39,898 nt of DNA from Candidatus Firestoneibacteriota bacterium. GTDB taxonomy: Bacteria; Oederibacteriota; D2-FULL-39-29. Shown in pieces: positions 25,403 to 34,115 of this stretch (position 1 is its first letter; each line of letters begins with the position of its first letter). The position numbers were made by a program, and so were the translations under genes. Where the stretch lies: contig CAIYPD010000021.1 of the NCBI GenBank assembly GCA_903928075.1, positions 1 through 39,898 on the forward strand. The letters are read 5' to 3'. A model generated the notes under the pieces. It made no database searches. It was not told the origin of the DNA and was given only the letters and a program-made list of their open reading frames with translations.

Positions 25403-26446
25403 TTATTCCGTCTTAATTAATCTTGCGTTTTCCGCCACGAACTCTTTTAGTTTTTTTGAATCCCCGGCCGTAACTATTCTGCCACTTACCACTATGCCTT
25501 CCTTGAAGATAAGGTTTTGTATTTTGCTTAATTCGAAATTTACCTCTTCATTTTCGGGCTTCGCTACGGTCCGCCCCACCAGTAAACCTGCCCGGGCAAG
25601 GATAGCCTCGGCGTTGCCCACTGCTGAAATAATTTTTCCTTCATCATAAAAATTTCTCAGAATATTTCCCAGATCAGAATTGACATCTATTGCTTTAGAA
25701 TTGCAGGTAAACGAAATAATATCATAAAACTGGTAAACTGCTTCATCTATTAGAATATCCGGAGCTTTGTCTTCTTCATTGACTTTCTTTTTCAAACCCG
25801 CGACTACTACTTCGGCGCCTCTTTCAGAAAATAAATCCTTTAATTCTTTGGTCTTTTCTCTGTTCTCAAAATCCGAAACCAGTAGCACTTTTTTCCCGCT
25901 TAAACGCCTTTTTTCGGCAAACCTACCAAGAAGCTCTCCAATATTCATACTCTCGTTGGCTTCCAGACCGTAAACACTGCCATTTTGGATCTCCCCTTTG
26001 ATGAAAAGCACCTCGGAAGCTATCTTTCCGTCACGGGAGTAAGCAGTCAACTTGCCGTTTAATTTCCCATCGGTGTAATTAGATTCAGAAGAAACTTTGC
26101 CGTTTTTAAAATAGCTTGTAGTAGGGCCATTCCGCTTGCCGTCTTTATAAGTTTCAGACAAACGGACTATTTCATCTTCATCCAAAATCTTTACTTCTCC
26201 GTCAGGAATTTCGCCGCTGATAAGCACAGAGTTGATGCCGTAGTAGGGGGAGTAAGCGAGCACGCTTAGGGAGAGAGAAATATCTTTTGGTATTTCGCAT
26301 ACTTCACGGGCTATTTCTTTTTTTGTATGGTTAAAATAAACGGCAAAGACTTTTTCTTTGTCTTTTATAAGTACCCGGGTCGTATCTGAAAAAGAAACAC
26401 ACCCAAATACAAATAGCAATATAAGGAGTAACTTTATTCCTTTCAT
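25403..26446 (-). CDS. Lipoprotein with MORN-like repeats and a DJ-1/PfpI-like domain lacking the catalytic cysteine
   Basis: A 347-residue protein. A lipoprotein signal ends LFVFGC (Cys16). Residues about 98-158 hold MORN/YwqK-type repeats (YKDGKRNGP, YFKNGKVSSESNYTDGKLNG). Residues about 184-345 look like the DJ-1/PfpI fold: KKVLLVSDFENR, then ISAVGNAEAILARAGLLVGR, then VVSGRIVTAGDS. At the nucleophile elbow the usual Ala-Ile-Cys-His is Ala-Val-Gly-Asn, so the active cysteine is replaced by Gly277. It is probably a binding or structural protein on the cell surface side. It is the first gene of a two-gene unit with the GH2 enzyme. Confidence 0.7.
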   Translation of the reverse strand: MKGIKLLLILLFVFGCVSFSDTTRVLIKDKEKVFAVYFNHTKKEIAREVCEIPKDISLSLSVLAYSPYYGINSVLISGEIPDGEVKILDEDEIVRLSETYKDGKRNGPTTSYFKNGKVSSESNYTDGKLNGKLTAYSRDGKIASEVLFIKGEIQNGSVYGLEANESMNIGELLGRFAEKRRLSGKKVLLVSDFENREKTKELKDLFSERGAEVVVAGLKKKVNEEDKAPDILIDEAVYQFYDIISFTCNSKAIDVNSDLGNILRNFYDEGKIISAVGNAEAILARAGLLVGRTVAKPENEEVNFELSKIQNLIFKEGIVVSGRIVTAGDSKKLKEFVAENARLIKTE

Positions 26447-26505
26447 AAGTACATTTTAGAGATAATTATTGAAAAATTCAACCTTTTACTCTTCTTTATA
26501 AAATT

Positions 26506-26537
26506 AAAAAAGGCGGTAAAATAACTACCGCCTTTTT
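26506..26537 (-). terminator. Terminator after hcp
   Basis: The stem AAAAAGGCGGTA/TACCGCCTTTTT has a 7-nt loop. It carries A and U tracts on both sides, so it can work in either direction. Confidence 0.9.
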
Positions 26538-26556
26538 AATGCAACTTTTAACAATC

Positions 26557-28197
26557 TTAAGCTATTTTAAGAATCGCTTTCAGGTCTTCCTCTGCCGTCT
26601 TTATCGGTTTGATATCAAAGTTTTTCACCAGAAAATCCAGAATATTCGGTGAAATAAAGGCCGGCAAAGAAGGCCCCAGCCTGATTCCTTTTATTCCCAG
26701 GGAAAGAAGCGAAAGCAGGATTACGACCGCCTTCTGTTCATACCAGGAGAGGACAAAAGATAACGGCAGGGAGTTTACATCGGTCTTAAAAGCCTCTGCC
26801 AGAGCAAGAGCTATCTTAACAGCCGAGTAGGCGTCATTGCACTGGCCTACATCCAGCAGCCTGGGTATACCGTGAATATCCCCCAGATCTAAATGATTAA
26901 ACCTGAACTTACCACAGGCGAGAGTAAGAATAACTGTGTTCTTAGGCGTTTTTTCCACAAAATCCGTGTAATAATTCCTTCCGGGCTTTGTACCGTCACA
27001 ACCTCCCACGAGAAAAAAGTGTTTTATGTCGCCTTTTTTTACGGCTTCAATTACTTTGTCGGCCACTGAAAGAACCGCATTTCTTGCAAAGCCGGTGGTA
27101 AGAGTTTTACCGGAAACTTCCTGAAAACCTTTGAGTTCTTTTGCTTTCTTTATCATTTCACCGAACTCGTTCTGTTTTAAATGCCTTACTCCGGGAAAAG
27201 CCACTAAACCTGCGGTGTAAACCCTGTCTAAGTAGCTTGTCCTGGGTTTTTGAATGCAATTAGTGGTAAAGAGAATTGCGGCCGGTATATTATCAAACTC
27301 TTTTTGTTGATTCTGCCATGCGGTACCAAAATGTCCCGCTAAGGATTTGTACTTCTTCAGCCCGGGGTAACCATGTGCCGGCAGCATCTCGCCGTGAGTA
27401 TAAACATTCACTCCGCTTACTTCTGTTATTTTTAACAACTCTTCCAGATCAACCAGGTCATGCCCGGTAACAATAATAGCGGGCCCGGCTTTTTGCCCTG
27501 TTGATACTACCGTCGGCACGGGATGCCCAAATTTTCCGGTGTGTCCGGCATCCAGCATCTCCATTACTTTTATGTTCACCTGCCCGCATTCCATATTTAG
27601 AGCTACGAGTTCTTCTAATTTTATCCCGGTTTTCGTCAGCGCCGCAAGGGCTTTATGAAAAAAGGCATAGACCGTTTCATCTTCTTTTCCGAGAATATAA
27701 GCATGCGCGGCATAAGCGGCCATACCTTTCAGGCCATAGATTAATAACTGAGAAACCGACTGAATGTCAGTATTTATCTCTCTACTTTTAATTCCTTTAT
27801 CCCCGCTCTCTTCTATCAACTCACCTAGTGTTTCAGGCGGAGCATATTTTGCCTCGGCAGGAAGCTCACTTTCTTTAAAAACTGTTTTTACAGAAGATTT
27901 ATAAAGATCCAGGGCTTTATTAGTAATCACCGCACCTTCACGGATTATTTTTTCAAGTTCCTCGGGATCAAAATTTACATTTGTCACCGTAGTGAAAAGA
28001 GCGTTGACGGTAAAACGGTTTATACCCGCATCAACTATAGCTTTGTTCTGCCTGGCTTCATGGGCCAGATAGCCGATACCCTTTGCCTGGTATATTAAAA
28101 TATCCTGCAATCCCGCAACATCGGGTTGTTTACCGCAAACACCCGCATTCGAACATCCCTTACCTCCTGCCGCCTGCTCACACTGATTACAAAACAT
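26557..28197 (-). CDS. hcp: Hydroxylamine reductase / hybrid cluster protein, class I
   Basis: Reduces hydroxylamine and handles nitric oxide or S-nitrosylation stress, using a cubane and a hybrid Fe-S-O cluster. The start is the ATG at 28195-28197, which follows AAAGGAGG and gives the family N-terminus MFCNQCEQ; an upstream extension is unsupported. The N-terminal cysteines follow CX2CX8CX5C, the [4Fe-4S] pattern of anaerobes. Hybrid-cluster ligands appear as TGHDL, MECGQ, TTNCIQ, GGCDG and GQCND. The upstream region has two palindromic sites, suggesting regulation by nitrosative or redox signals. Confidence 0.96.
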   Translation of the reverse strand: MFCNQCEQAAGGKGCSNAGVCGKQPDVAGLQDILIYQAKGIGYLAHEARQNKAIVDAGINRFTVNALFTTVTNVNFDPEELEKIIREGAVITNKALDLYKSSVKTVFKESELPAEAKYAPPETLGELIEESGDKGIKSREINTDIQSVSQLLIYGLKGMAAYAAHAYILGKEDETVYAFFHKALAALTKTGIKLEELVALNMECGQVNIKVMEMLDAGHTGKFGHPVPTVVSTGQKAGPAIIVTGHDLVDLEELLKITEVSGVNVYTHGEMLPAHGYPGLKKYKSLAGHFGTAWQNQQKEFDNIPAAILFTTNCIQKPRTSYLDRVYTAGLVAFPGVRHLKQNEFGEMIKKAKELKGFQEVSGKTLTTGFARNAVLSVADKVIEAVKKGDIKHFFLVGGCDGTKPGRNYYTDFVEKTPKNTVILTLACGKFRFNHLDLGDIHGIPRLLDVGQCNDAYSAVKIALALAEAFKTDVNSLPLSFVLSWYEQKAVVILLSLLSLGIKGIRLGPSLPAFISPNILDFLVKNFDIKPIKTAEEDLKAILKIA

Positions 28198-28240
28198 ATT
28201 TTGTCCTCCTTTAGATCTGTTTGCTTTTCTGATCTCTAAT

Positions 28241-28303
28241 ATATGATACCAAAGTAGTATCATATTGTATATGACGGAAGTCACATAAGTTTTTGGTGTG
28301 ACT
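28241..28303 (-). promoter_or_regulatory. hcp control region with dyads
   Basis: There are three symmetric sequences. ATATGATAC-N7-GTATCATAT (28241-28249 and 28257-28265) is a perfect 9-bp dyad about 45 bp before the hcp start. TGTGA-CTTCCG-TCATA (28270-28285, minus strand) resembles CRP/FNR-type sites (TGTGA-N6-TCACA) such as those described for HcpR. AGTCACA-N11-TGTGACT (28279-28303) overlaps it. The binding proteins are not in the window. Confidence 0.6.
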
Positions 28304-28359
28304 TTTTAGCAGGGGCGGGGTAAAACTCCCATATTCCGGCCTTTTTTAAACCGGACCGG

Positions 28360-28878
28360 TTACGAGATCCACAGCGGAATAATGTCTGACAATTGCCATT
28401 TGCTGTCGGCCTTTTTCAGGTAATAGAGATTCCCTTCGGCGCAAAGAATATCATGAATACCGGCGATATAAACAAGCGCTTCAGTCTTCTGCTCATTAAA
28501 ACCCGCACGGGAAACAACCGTCTGACCGTCACTTTCAGGATATTTTTTATAAAATGACGCCCAACCGTCGGTCGTGCCGTCAAACACAAAGGCCTTTTCA
28601 AGTTCTTCCGGGCTTTGAAGCAATATTTTTCTTTCGGTTTGCAGCAGAGCCGCATCAAGCGGATAACTCTTCATATTTTTTGTAACAAAATCCAGCATAA
28701 GCCCGGCGGGCAGTCCTTTAAGCTCTTCTTGCTGCTTTTGAAAAAGATCTACATTGCCTGTGACAAAATCATTTTCTGTTTCATTCTGCAGGACCAGGTA
28801 GTCGGTCTCTCCTTCGCTTATGAAATCCAGCAGGAAGCCCAGTATCTCATATTCTTCTTTAGTTATTTCATTTCCCAT
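28360..28878 (-). CDS. Hypothetical protein, 172 residues
   Basis: I do not recognise a named family with confidence. The protein has no signal peptide or membrane segment and is acidic. Its C-terminus has the pattern VSRAGFNEQKTEALVYIAG, then GNLYYLKKADSKWQLSD and a final LWIS. A similar signature (S-R-x-G-F, A-L-V-Y-V, G-W-x-Y, terminal W-I-S) recurs in uncharacterised bacterial proteins. The ribosome site is good (AGGAAGAAAGGGG). It lies 55 bp after the AlkD-like gene and before the hcp control region. Confidence 0.6.
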   Translation of the reverse strand: MGNEITKEEYEILGFLLDFISEGETDYLVLQNETENDFVTGNVDLFQKQQEELKGLPAGLMLDFVTKNMKSYPLDAALLQTERKILLQSPEELEKAFVFDGTTDGWASFYKKYPESDGQTVVSRAGFNEQKTEALVYIAGIHDILCAEGNLYYLKKADSKWQLSDIIPLWIS

Positions 28879-28933
28879 GATTTTCCCCTTTCTTCCTCTT
28901 TTCTCTTCCCCAAACTTTATTATATTTTCATTA

Positions 28934-29665
28934 TCAATTATCTGTTATTGGATTGCCCTGCTTTTTGCCCTTCCGTCTTGCCTTCTCCGCTGCTCTTATC
29001 CTTCTCTTTGCCGTTGCGCTTTTCAATTCGCGAACCGCATCTGACCCCACCCATCTTGCGGATTTTGAAGCCGAGTTTACCAATATTTTCGAGATTTTAA
29101 GGGCTGAGCTATTGAGCTTAAAGCTTCTTTTTCCTATATTACGAAGCGCCCAGTTCACGGCTTTCTTTACAAAATTCCTTTCATCTGAAGCGCCTTTTAT
29201 TATCAAAGGATAAAACTTTTCAAACTTCTCATCGGGACTAACCCTGTCGTGCACTGCCAGTCCGGCCATAATTGTGTATCCGGCTCTTTTTTCATATTCA
29301 GGTTTTCTTTTCGTCCACTCCATGGCTTTTTTCCAGGAATATTTTGTGCGATCAAAAAGGACCGTTGTGACCTGATCGGTGACATCCCAGGAATCGAAAC
29401 CTTTTACCCACTCTTCCATCTGTACTTCAGTAACCTGTGCCGGATCATCTACTAAGGCGGCAAGAATCTTAGCCTCATGAATTTTAGTTCTATAAAGAGC
29501 CAGGGCAAGTTCATGCTCTGTGCCGAGCCTTTTTTTAAGTTTGCGGAGCTGGGGCATGGAAAGCCCGTAAGCACTGCTTACACAGATACCAAAGCGGGCC
29601 ATCCCGAAGATATTCCGGGCATTTCTGTTTTTCTTTATGTGGCTTATTACGTCCTTCAGGGTCAT
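28934..29665 (-). CDS. DNA alkylation repair protein (AlkD-like HEAT-repeat glycosylase)
   Basis: A 243-residue helical-repeat protein of the AlkC/AlkD superfamily, which excises alkylated bases. The segment GFDSWDVTDQV holds Trp93 and Asp97 with the spacing of the catalytic Trp109/Asp113 in Bacillus AlkD. VNWALRNIGKRS carries the second conserved tryptophan. The C-terminus is very basic (RIRAAEKARRKGKKQG) and could add DNA contacts. It starts 3 bp after the GH20 stop codon, so it is probably co-transcribed with a glycosidase gene to which it has no obvious link. Confidence 0.85.
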   Translation of the reverse strand: MTLKDVISHIKKNRNARNIFGMARFGICVSSAYGLSMPQLRKLKKRLGTEHELALALYRTKIHEAKILAALVDDPAQVTEVQMEEWVKGFDSWDVTDQVTTVLFDRTKYSWKKAMEWTKRKPEYEKRAGYTIMAGLAVHDRVSPDEKFEKFYPLIIKGASDERNFVKKAVNWALRNIGKRSFKLNSSALKISKILVNSASKSARWVGSDAVRELKSATAKRRIRAAEKARRKGKKQGNPITDN

Positions 29666-29668
29666 CAG

Positions 29669-31492
29669 TTATTTGATTGCCGATATTGTTTTAGCCCGGT
29701 CATGATTAATATGGAAATAAGGCACTTCACCGAAAGCCCGTTCCGGCTTTTCTTCGAGCTCTGCAAGTTCAGAAATCCTACCATTCAAATAATCCTTAAT
29801 TCTTTCTTCCATTACCCCGCATCTTCCTCTCAAGCCGGCATAACGGCTATCCAGCACTTCCAGACCAAACGGCTTTCTTTCCATAAGCCACACTGCCCGG
29901 TGCGCTTTCCATAAAATATCCGTCTTCTTCCCTATCAATCCGGCCGTCGCAGCTACGCTTCTTAACTTCTTTTTATCCCCGGCTTGATAAGCCCTGTAAG
30001 CAATATTTTTAATATCGGCCTTTATTCTAAGAAGGTCCAACAAAGCATAGGCATACTTGAATAAAATCCTGTTCTCCTTAGCGGTCTTCTTCATATTTCC
30101 CTTTATTTTTTTAAATATTTTTTCAAAGTAAGGGTTCCAGCTTTTTCCGGCACGGACCTGTGACGCATAAATACCCAGGAGAGGATCATCATAAAGAAAA
30201 CCTTTTGAGAGATTCGAGCTTTTTTTATCAAAAAAATCTATTTTAGCCGGCGCAAGAAATGTTTCCCAGTCATCTTTAGCGACGGCTTTTACCGTCTTTT
30301 TGACCATCTCCATATTAACTTTTTCTTCATAACAGAGTTCCGCGTACAGCACCAGGCCGGGCCAATTTGAGTCAAAAGGACACTCAGCCCCATCGTCCCC
30401 CCACATGGTCATCATACATCTTTTAATCTTTAATTCCTTCGCTTTTTCAATAAAGAGGAGCATATTGCTCTCTGCCAGGTTAAACCGGCCCCAAAAACAG
30501 GAGAAATTCCAGAGAGAAGGAGAAATTAAAGGTTCAAAGCCGAGTTTTCTATATCTTTTGACGGTTTCTTCGTAAACGGAGGCCTTATTTGAATAGTAGT
30601 TCCAGTAGTCCATGATAATGTTCTTCGGAAGATATTTAAAATGTTCTTTGTTCATCTTACCGGTTCCGTGCATATTGATAATGATATCCCCCCACATTAT
30701 GGGTTTCAGTTTAAGTTTTTTACAAATGTTGTTTACTTTCACCAGGTGCTTTACATACATCATCCGGGGATCCATCTTCTTGTTGATATTAAAGGTCTTG
30801 CCCTTACCAAGCCCCCAGGTTTCGTCCATGCCTATATGGATAAGTTTGGACTCGTAGGGTTCCGAACCGTTCTTGATAAGTTTTTCTATAAGTTTGTATG
30901 TTTCTTTTTTTTCTACATTGAATATCCTGTTATCATCCGCAATACCGGCGTATTTGGGAAATTTAAGAATTTGTTCCACATGTCCCAAAGTCTGGATGCA
31001 AGGGAACATAACGATGCCGAATTGTTTTGCGAATTTCACCAGCCGCCTTATCCCGGCCTTGGAATATTTTCCGCGCTGGTAACCGATAAGCGGTTCACCG
31101 GTAACTTCGAATGTGTCTTCGGTATAAAGCGTCAGGAAATTTATCCCCAGAAGGGCGAGTTTCACTATTATTATCTCAAGATAACTTTCTTTGATAACCC
31201 CGTTCCGGGAAACATCGATCATGAGCCCCCTGAAGGTCAAAGGCGGTTTTTTCTTGAGTTCAATTTCTTTTTCGTCTTTAAGAGCCATAATGGTCCCGAG
31301 AGCCCTAAACATATCTGAGGTCGTCTGAAAATTGACAGCTATTTCATCTCCGCCAGAAGATATGGCGAACCCTTCCTCGTAGGTTGGATTTAGCCTGACC
31401 ACTCTTCCCGTGCTAAAACTGAAAGTATCCGGGTAGAGCTTTATTAATTCTTCAAATACCTCGCTTTTCGGTAATAATAGCTTGTCTTTCAT
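29669..31492 (-). CDS. Glycoside hydrolase family 20 beta-N-acetylhexosaminidase-like protein
   Basis: A 607-residue enzyme removing terminal N-acetylhexosamine. I take the ATG at 31490-31492, with AGGGGGA upstream; an in-frame extension to 31576 has no ribosome site. An N-terminal GH20b-like domain (residues 1-80) precedes the barrel (LTFRGLMIDVSRNG, then PCIQTLGHVEQILKFPKY). The catalytic Asp223-Glu224 pair lies in HIGMDETWGLGKG. There is no signal peptide, so it should be cytoplasmic. The helical C-terminal region is not identified. Confidence 0.88.
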   Translation of the reverse strand: MKDKLLLPKSEVFEELIKLYPDTFSFSTGRVVRLNPTYEEGFAISSGGDEIAVNFQTTSDMFRALGTIMALKDEKEIELKKKPPLTFRGLMIDVSRNGVIKESYLEIIIVKLALLGINFLTLYTEDTFEVTGEPLIGYQRGKYSKAGIRRLVKFAKQFGIVMFPCIQTLGHVEQILKFPKYAGIADDNRIFNVEKKETYKLIEKLIKNGSEPYESKLIHIGMDETWGLGKGKTFNINKKMDPRMMYVKHLVKVNNICKKLKLKPIMWGDIIINMHGTGKMNKEHFKYLPKNIIMDYWNYYSNKASVYEETVKRYRKLGFEPLISPSLWNFSCFWGRFNLAESNMLLFIEKAKELKIKRCMMTMWGDDGAECPFDSNWPGLVLYAELCYEEKVNMEMVKKTVKAVAKDDWETFLAPAKIDFFDKKSSNLSKGFLYDDPLLGIYASQVRAGKSWNPYFEKIFKKIKGNMKKTAKENRILFKYAYALLDLLRIKADIKNIAYRAYQAGDKKKLRSVAATAGLIGKKTDILWKAHRAVWLMERKPFGLEVLDSRYAGLRGRCGVMEERIKDYLNGRISELAELEEKPERAFGEVPYFHINHDRAKTISAIK

Positions 31493-31577
31493 TGCATCCC
31501 CCTTTATTGGGAATATTTCTTTTGTTAACTCGATAAGTATACTCTTCCGATAGCTGAAAATCCAGCATTCTAGCATA

Positions 31578-31605
31578 TTGACTTACAAAGCTATTATAGT
31601 ATACT
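31578..31605 (+). promoter_or_regulatory. Promoter of the plus-strand glycosidase
   Basis: TTGACT (31578-31583), 16-bp spacer and TATACT (31600-31605), leaving a leader of about 125 nt. The same DNA has a minus-strand TATAAT (31593-31598), which may belong to a divergent promoter for the GH20 gene. The rest of the gap to 31737 shows nothing else. Confidence 0.6.
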
Positions 31606-31737
31606 AGTTGGATTGTGCGTAATTTAGTTAATCTTTTTCGGTTGCTAGTTGTAAGTAATCCGAAGTTACATGCTCAGGGTACTGCCCCCGGCATATTATC
31701 AACTTTAAGTTATATGTGATTTTAAGGAAGGTGTCCT

Positions 31738-34083
31738 ATGAAACTGGGCTATCAAAATGAGGATCTCTCGGCTTGGAAAGGAAAGTGGATATTTATCGGC
31801 CACGGGCCTTCTCTGCTTAATATGTACCGGCGGTACAGAAAAACTTTTACCCTGCCGCAAAAAGAAATAAAATCGGCAACAATAAGAATTACCGCCGAGA
31901 CCAGATACCTGCTTTGGGTAAACGGGCAGTATGTAAACCGCGGGCCGGCAAAATGTTATCCCTGGTACCAGGCCTATGACACCCTGGACCTTTCCGGCTA
32001 CTTAAAACCCGGGAAAAACTCAATAGCGGTACTGATGCATATCGTCGGCAAATCGACTTATTCCAATGTATGGAAGGAAAAAGCAGGTCTCTTAGTCGAC
32101 GGTGAAATTAAATTTGAAGACGGCACCGGGTTAAGAGTTGATTCCGATTACTCCTGGAAGGTAATCGTTGATCCGGCCAGAAGTTCCGAGGGCTCTCAAC
32201 TGATGGTCCAGCTTTCTTTCCAGGAGATATGCGACGGCAGAAAAGAACTGCCCGGCTGGACTTTACCTGACTACAACGACAGCAAATGGAAAAAACCCGA
32301 TGTCTACGGTACCGCACCTGCAGGTACTTTTCCCTGGTCAAATATGATAGACCGGGAAATACCGCTTCTGGAAGAAAAAATTACGCCTTTTACCGGTGTT
32401 TCCTGCTTTTTTAAGGGTGCAAACGCTAAGGATTGGCAAAACAATGCCCGGCTTATGGCTCATCTTTATAAAGAAAAGCGGATTAAGGACAATGCGTCAA
32501 AAATACAGGTAAAAATGGACGGGCAGGAGGTAAGCTCCATTGTAGTCGCTCCCGCAGGCAAAAAAAACTTTTCCGCGGTGGTCCTGGATCTCAGCAAAAC
32601 CTCCGTCGGTTGCCCGCGGCTTAAAATAAAAGCAGCGGCCGGAGGCGAGATTATCGACTTCTACTACGCAACCAGACATCCGGACAACGAGCTTTTTTTG
32701 AAAGTTACCAATCCCGACAATAATAATGAAGTCGGGCCGAATGGCTTGATAGACCGGTATATCTGTAGAAAAGGCGAGCAGGATTTTGAAACTTTTCTTT
32801 TCAAAGGATATAGGTACTTAATGCTGGTATTCAGGAATGTGGTAAAGCCGCTGGAAATTATTGAAATCAGTAATAATTTTATTTCCTATCCTGTCTTTCA
32901 CAAAGGAAGTTTCGAGTGTTCCGACGAAACATTTAACAAAATCTGGAAACTCTGTGAACACAGTTTAAAGGTCTGTATGCTCGACTCCTATGTTGACTGT
33001 CCCGACCGGGAGCAGGCGCAGTGGATGTTTGACGGATTGATAGAATTAGAGGTAAATTTCTTTTCTTTTGGCGATAAAGACCTTTCAAGAAGAATGCTGC
33101 GGCAGTGCGCGCAAAACCAGACCCCCGGCGGGCTTCTCTACGCAGTATTTCCCGTTGAGTATTTCGGGCTTATTATTGTTGATTATAGTTTCAGCTGGCT
33201 CCAGGCGGCAGACAGACACTATTTTTATACAAAAGATGCAACTATCCTGGCAGAGATCTTTCCGGTGGCGGTAAAAAACCTGGCCTGGTTTGAAAAATTC
33301 GCAGGGGAAAAGAAACTGCTAAAAAATCCTGAAGGATTATGGCTATGGCTGGACTGGTCCACAATAGATAAAAGGGGTATAAACGCCACCTTCAATCTCC
33401 AGTATGTGCTCACACTTCAGGCGATGCAGAGGATTTGCCAACTTGTCGGCCAAAACGCCGCGCCCTACAAAAAACAGGAAATTGCCGTAAAAAAAGCCCT
33501 GTTAAAAACCTTTTATGATAAAAACCGCGGGGTCTGGTACGAAAACTTTAATAACGGCAGGTTGACACAGCCCGGTCAACAGGCAAACGCCCTCGCTTAT
33601 CTGGCAGGCCTGCCTTCAGGCAAAGGCTCTTTGGAAATACTAAAACAGTCCTTGTTAAAGAGAAGTACCGTTAAACCGATAGCCTCCAGCGGCTTCTCTT
33701 TCTATGTATTAGAAGCCCTATTCGAAAAAAAAGAAGAAAGAAGAGCTCTCGACCTTGTCAAAGAAGGCTGGAGCTTCATGTTAAAACACGATGCCACCAG
33801 CACCTGGGAGACCTTTTATGGGTTAACCGGCGGGACTGTCTGTCATGGCTGGTCAGCGCATCCTCTGGCGCTTCTTTCCAAATATGTTCTGGGTGTCAAG
33901 CCGGTAGACCCAGGCTGGAAAACATTTAAATTTGAGCCCACTAAAGATAGCAGGATAACGCACGCAAAAGGGAGGGTTCCGACGCCTTACGGGGAAATAA
34001 TTGCGGAATGGCAAAGAGATTCAAAAGGTAAACTTGAAGTAAAACTAGACTACCCTAAAGAAATAAGACTAATTAAGAGTTAA
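31738..34083 (+). CDS. Alpha-L-rhamnosidase-like (GH78-type) glycosidase
   Basis: A 781-residue enzyme and the only plus-strand gene. The N-terminal half carries jelly-roll domains (RYLLWVNGQYVNRGPAKCYP near residue 56). The six-hairpin barrel follows, with the family motif DCPDREQAQWMFDG at residues 420-433. The end has TTWETFYG-like STWETFYGLTGG and HGWSAHPLALLSKYVLG. There is no signal peptide. The ribosome site is AGGAAGG. Its substrate may be rhamnose or a related deoxysugar on glycans. It lies divergently from the GH20 gene. Confidence 0.88.
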   Translation: MKLGYQNEDLSAWKGKWIFIGHGPSLLNMYRRYRKTFTLPQKEIKSATIRITAETRYLLWVNGQYVNRGPAKCYPWYQAYDTLDLSGYLKPGKNSIAVLMHIVGKSTYSNVWKEKAGLLVDGEIKFEDGTGLRVDSDYSWKVIVDPARSSEGSQLMVQLSFQEICDGRKELPGWTLPDYNDSKWKKPDVYGTAPAGTFPWSNMIDREIPLLEEKITPFTGVSCFFKGANAKDWQNNARLMAHLYKEKRIKDNASKIQVKMDGQEVSSIVVAPAGKKNFSAVVLDLSKTSVGCPRLKIKAAAGGEIIDFYYATRHPDNELFLKVTNPDNNNEVGPNGLIDRYICRKGEQDFETFLFKGYRYLMLVFRNVVKPLEIIEISNNFISYPVFHKGSFECSDETFNKIWKLCEHSLKVCMLDSYVDCPDREQAQWMFDGLIELEVNFFSFGDKDLSRRMLRQCAQNQTPGGLLYAVFPVEYFGLIIVDYSFSWLQAADRHYFYTKDATILAEIFPVAVKNLAWFEKFAGEKKLLKNPEGLWLWLDWSTIDKRGINATFNLQYVLTLQAMQRICQLVGQNAAPYKKQEIAVKKALLKTFYDKNRGVWYENFNNGRLTQPGQQANALAYLAGLPSGKGSLEILKQSLLKRSTVKPIASSGFSFYVLEALFEKKEERRALDLVKEGWSFMLKHDATSTWETFYGLTGGTVCHGWSAHPLALLSKYVLGVKPVDPGWKTFKFEPTKDSRITHAKGRVPTPYGEIIAEWQRDSKGKLEVKLDYPKEIRLIKS

Positions 34084-34115
34084 AACAACCTGTTTTCAAT
34101 CTGCCGTTAAGTTTC

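Noticed and set aside
30641-31318. 225-residue plus-strand frame inside the GH20 gene
   Set aside because: Antisense shadow of a supported gene, with no domain and no ribosome site.
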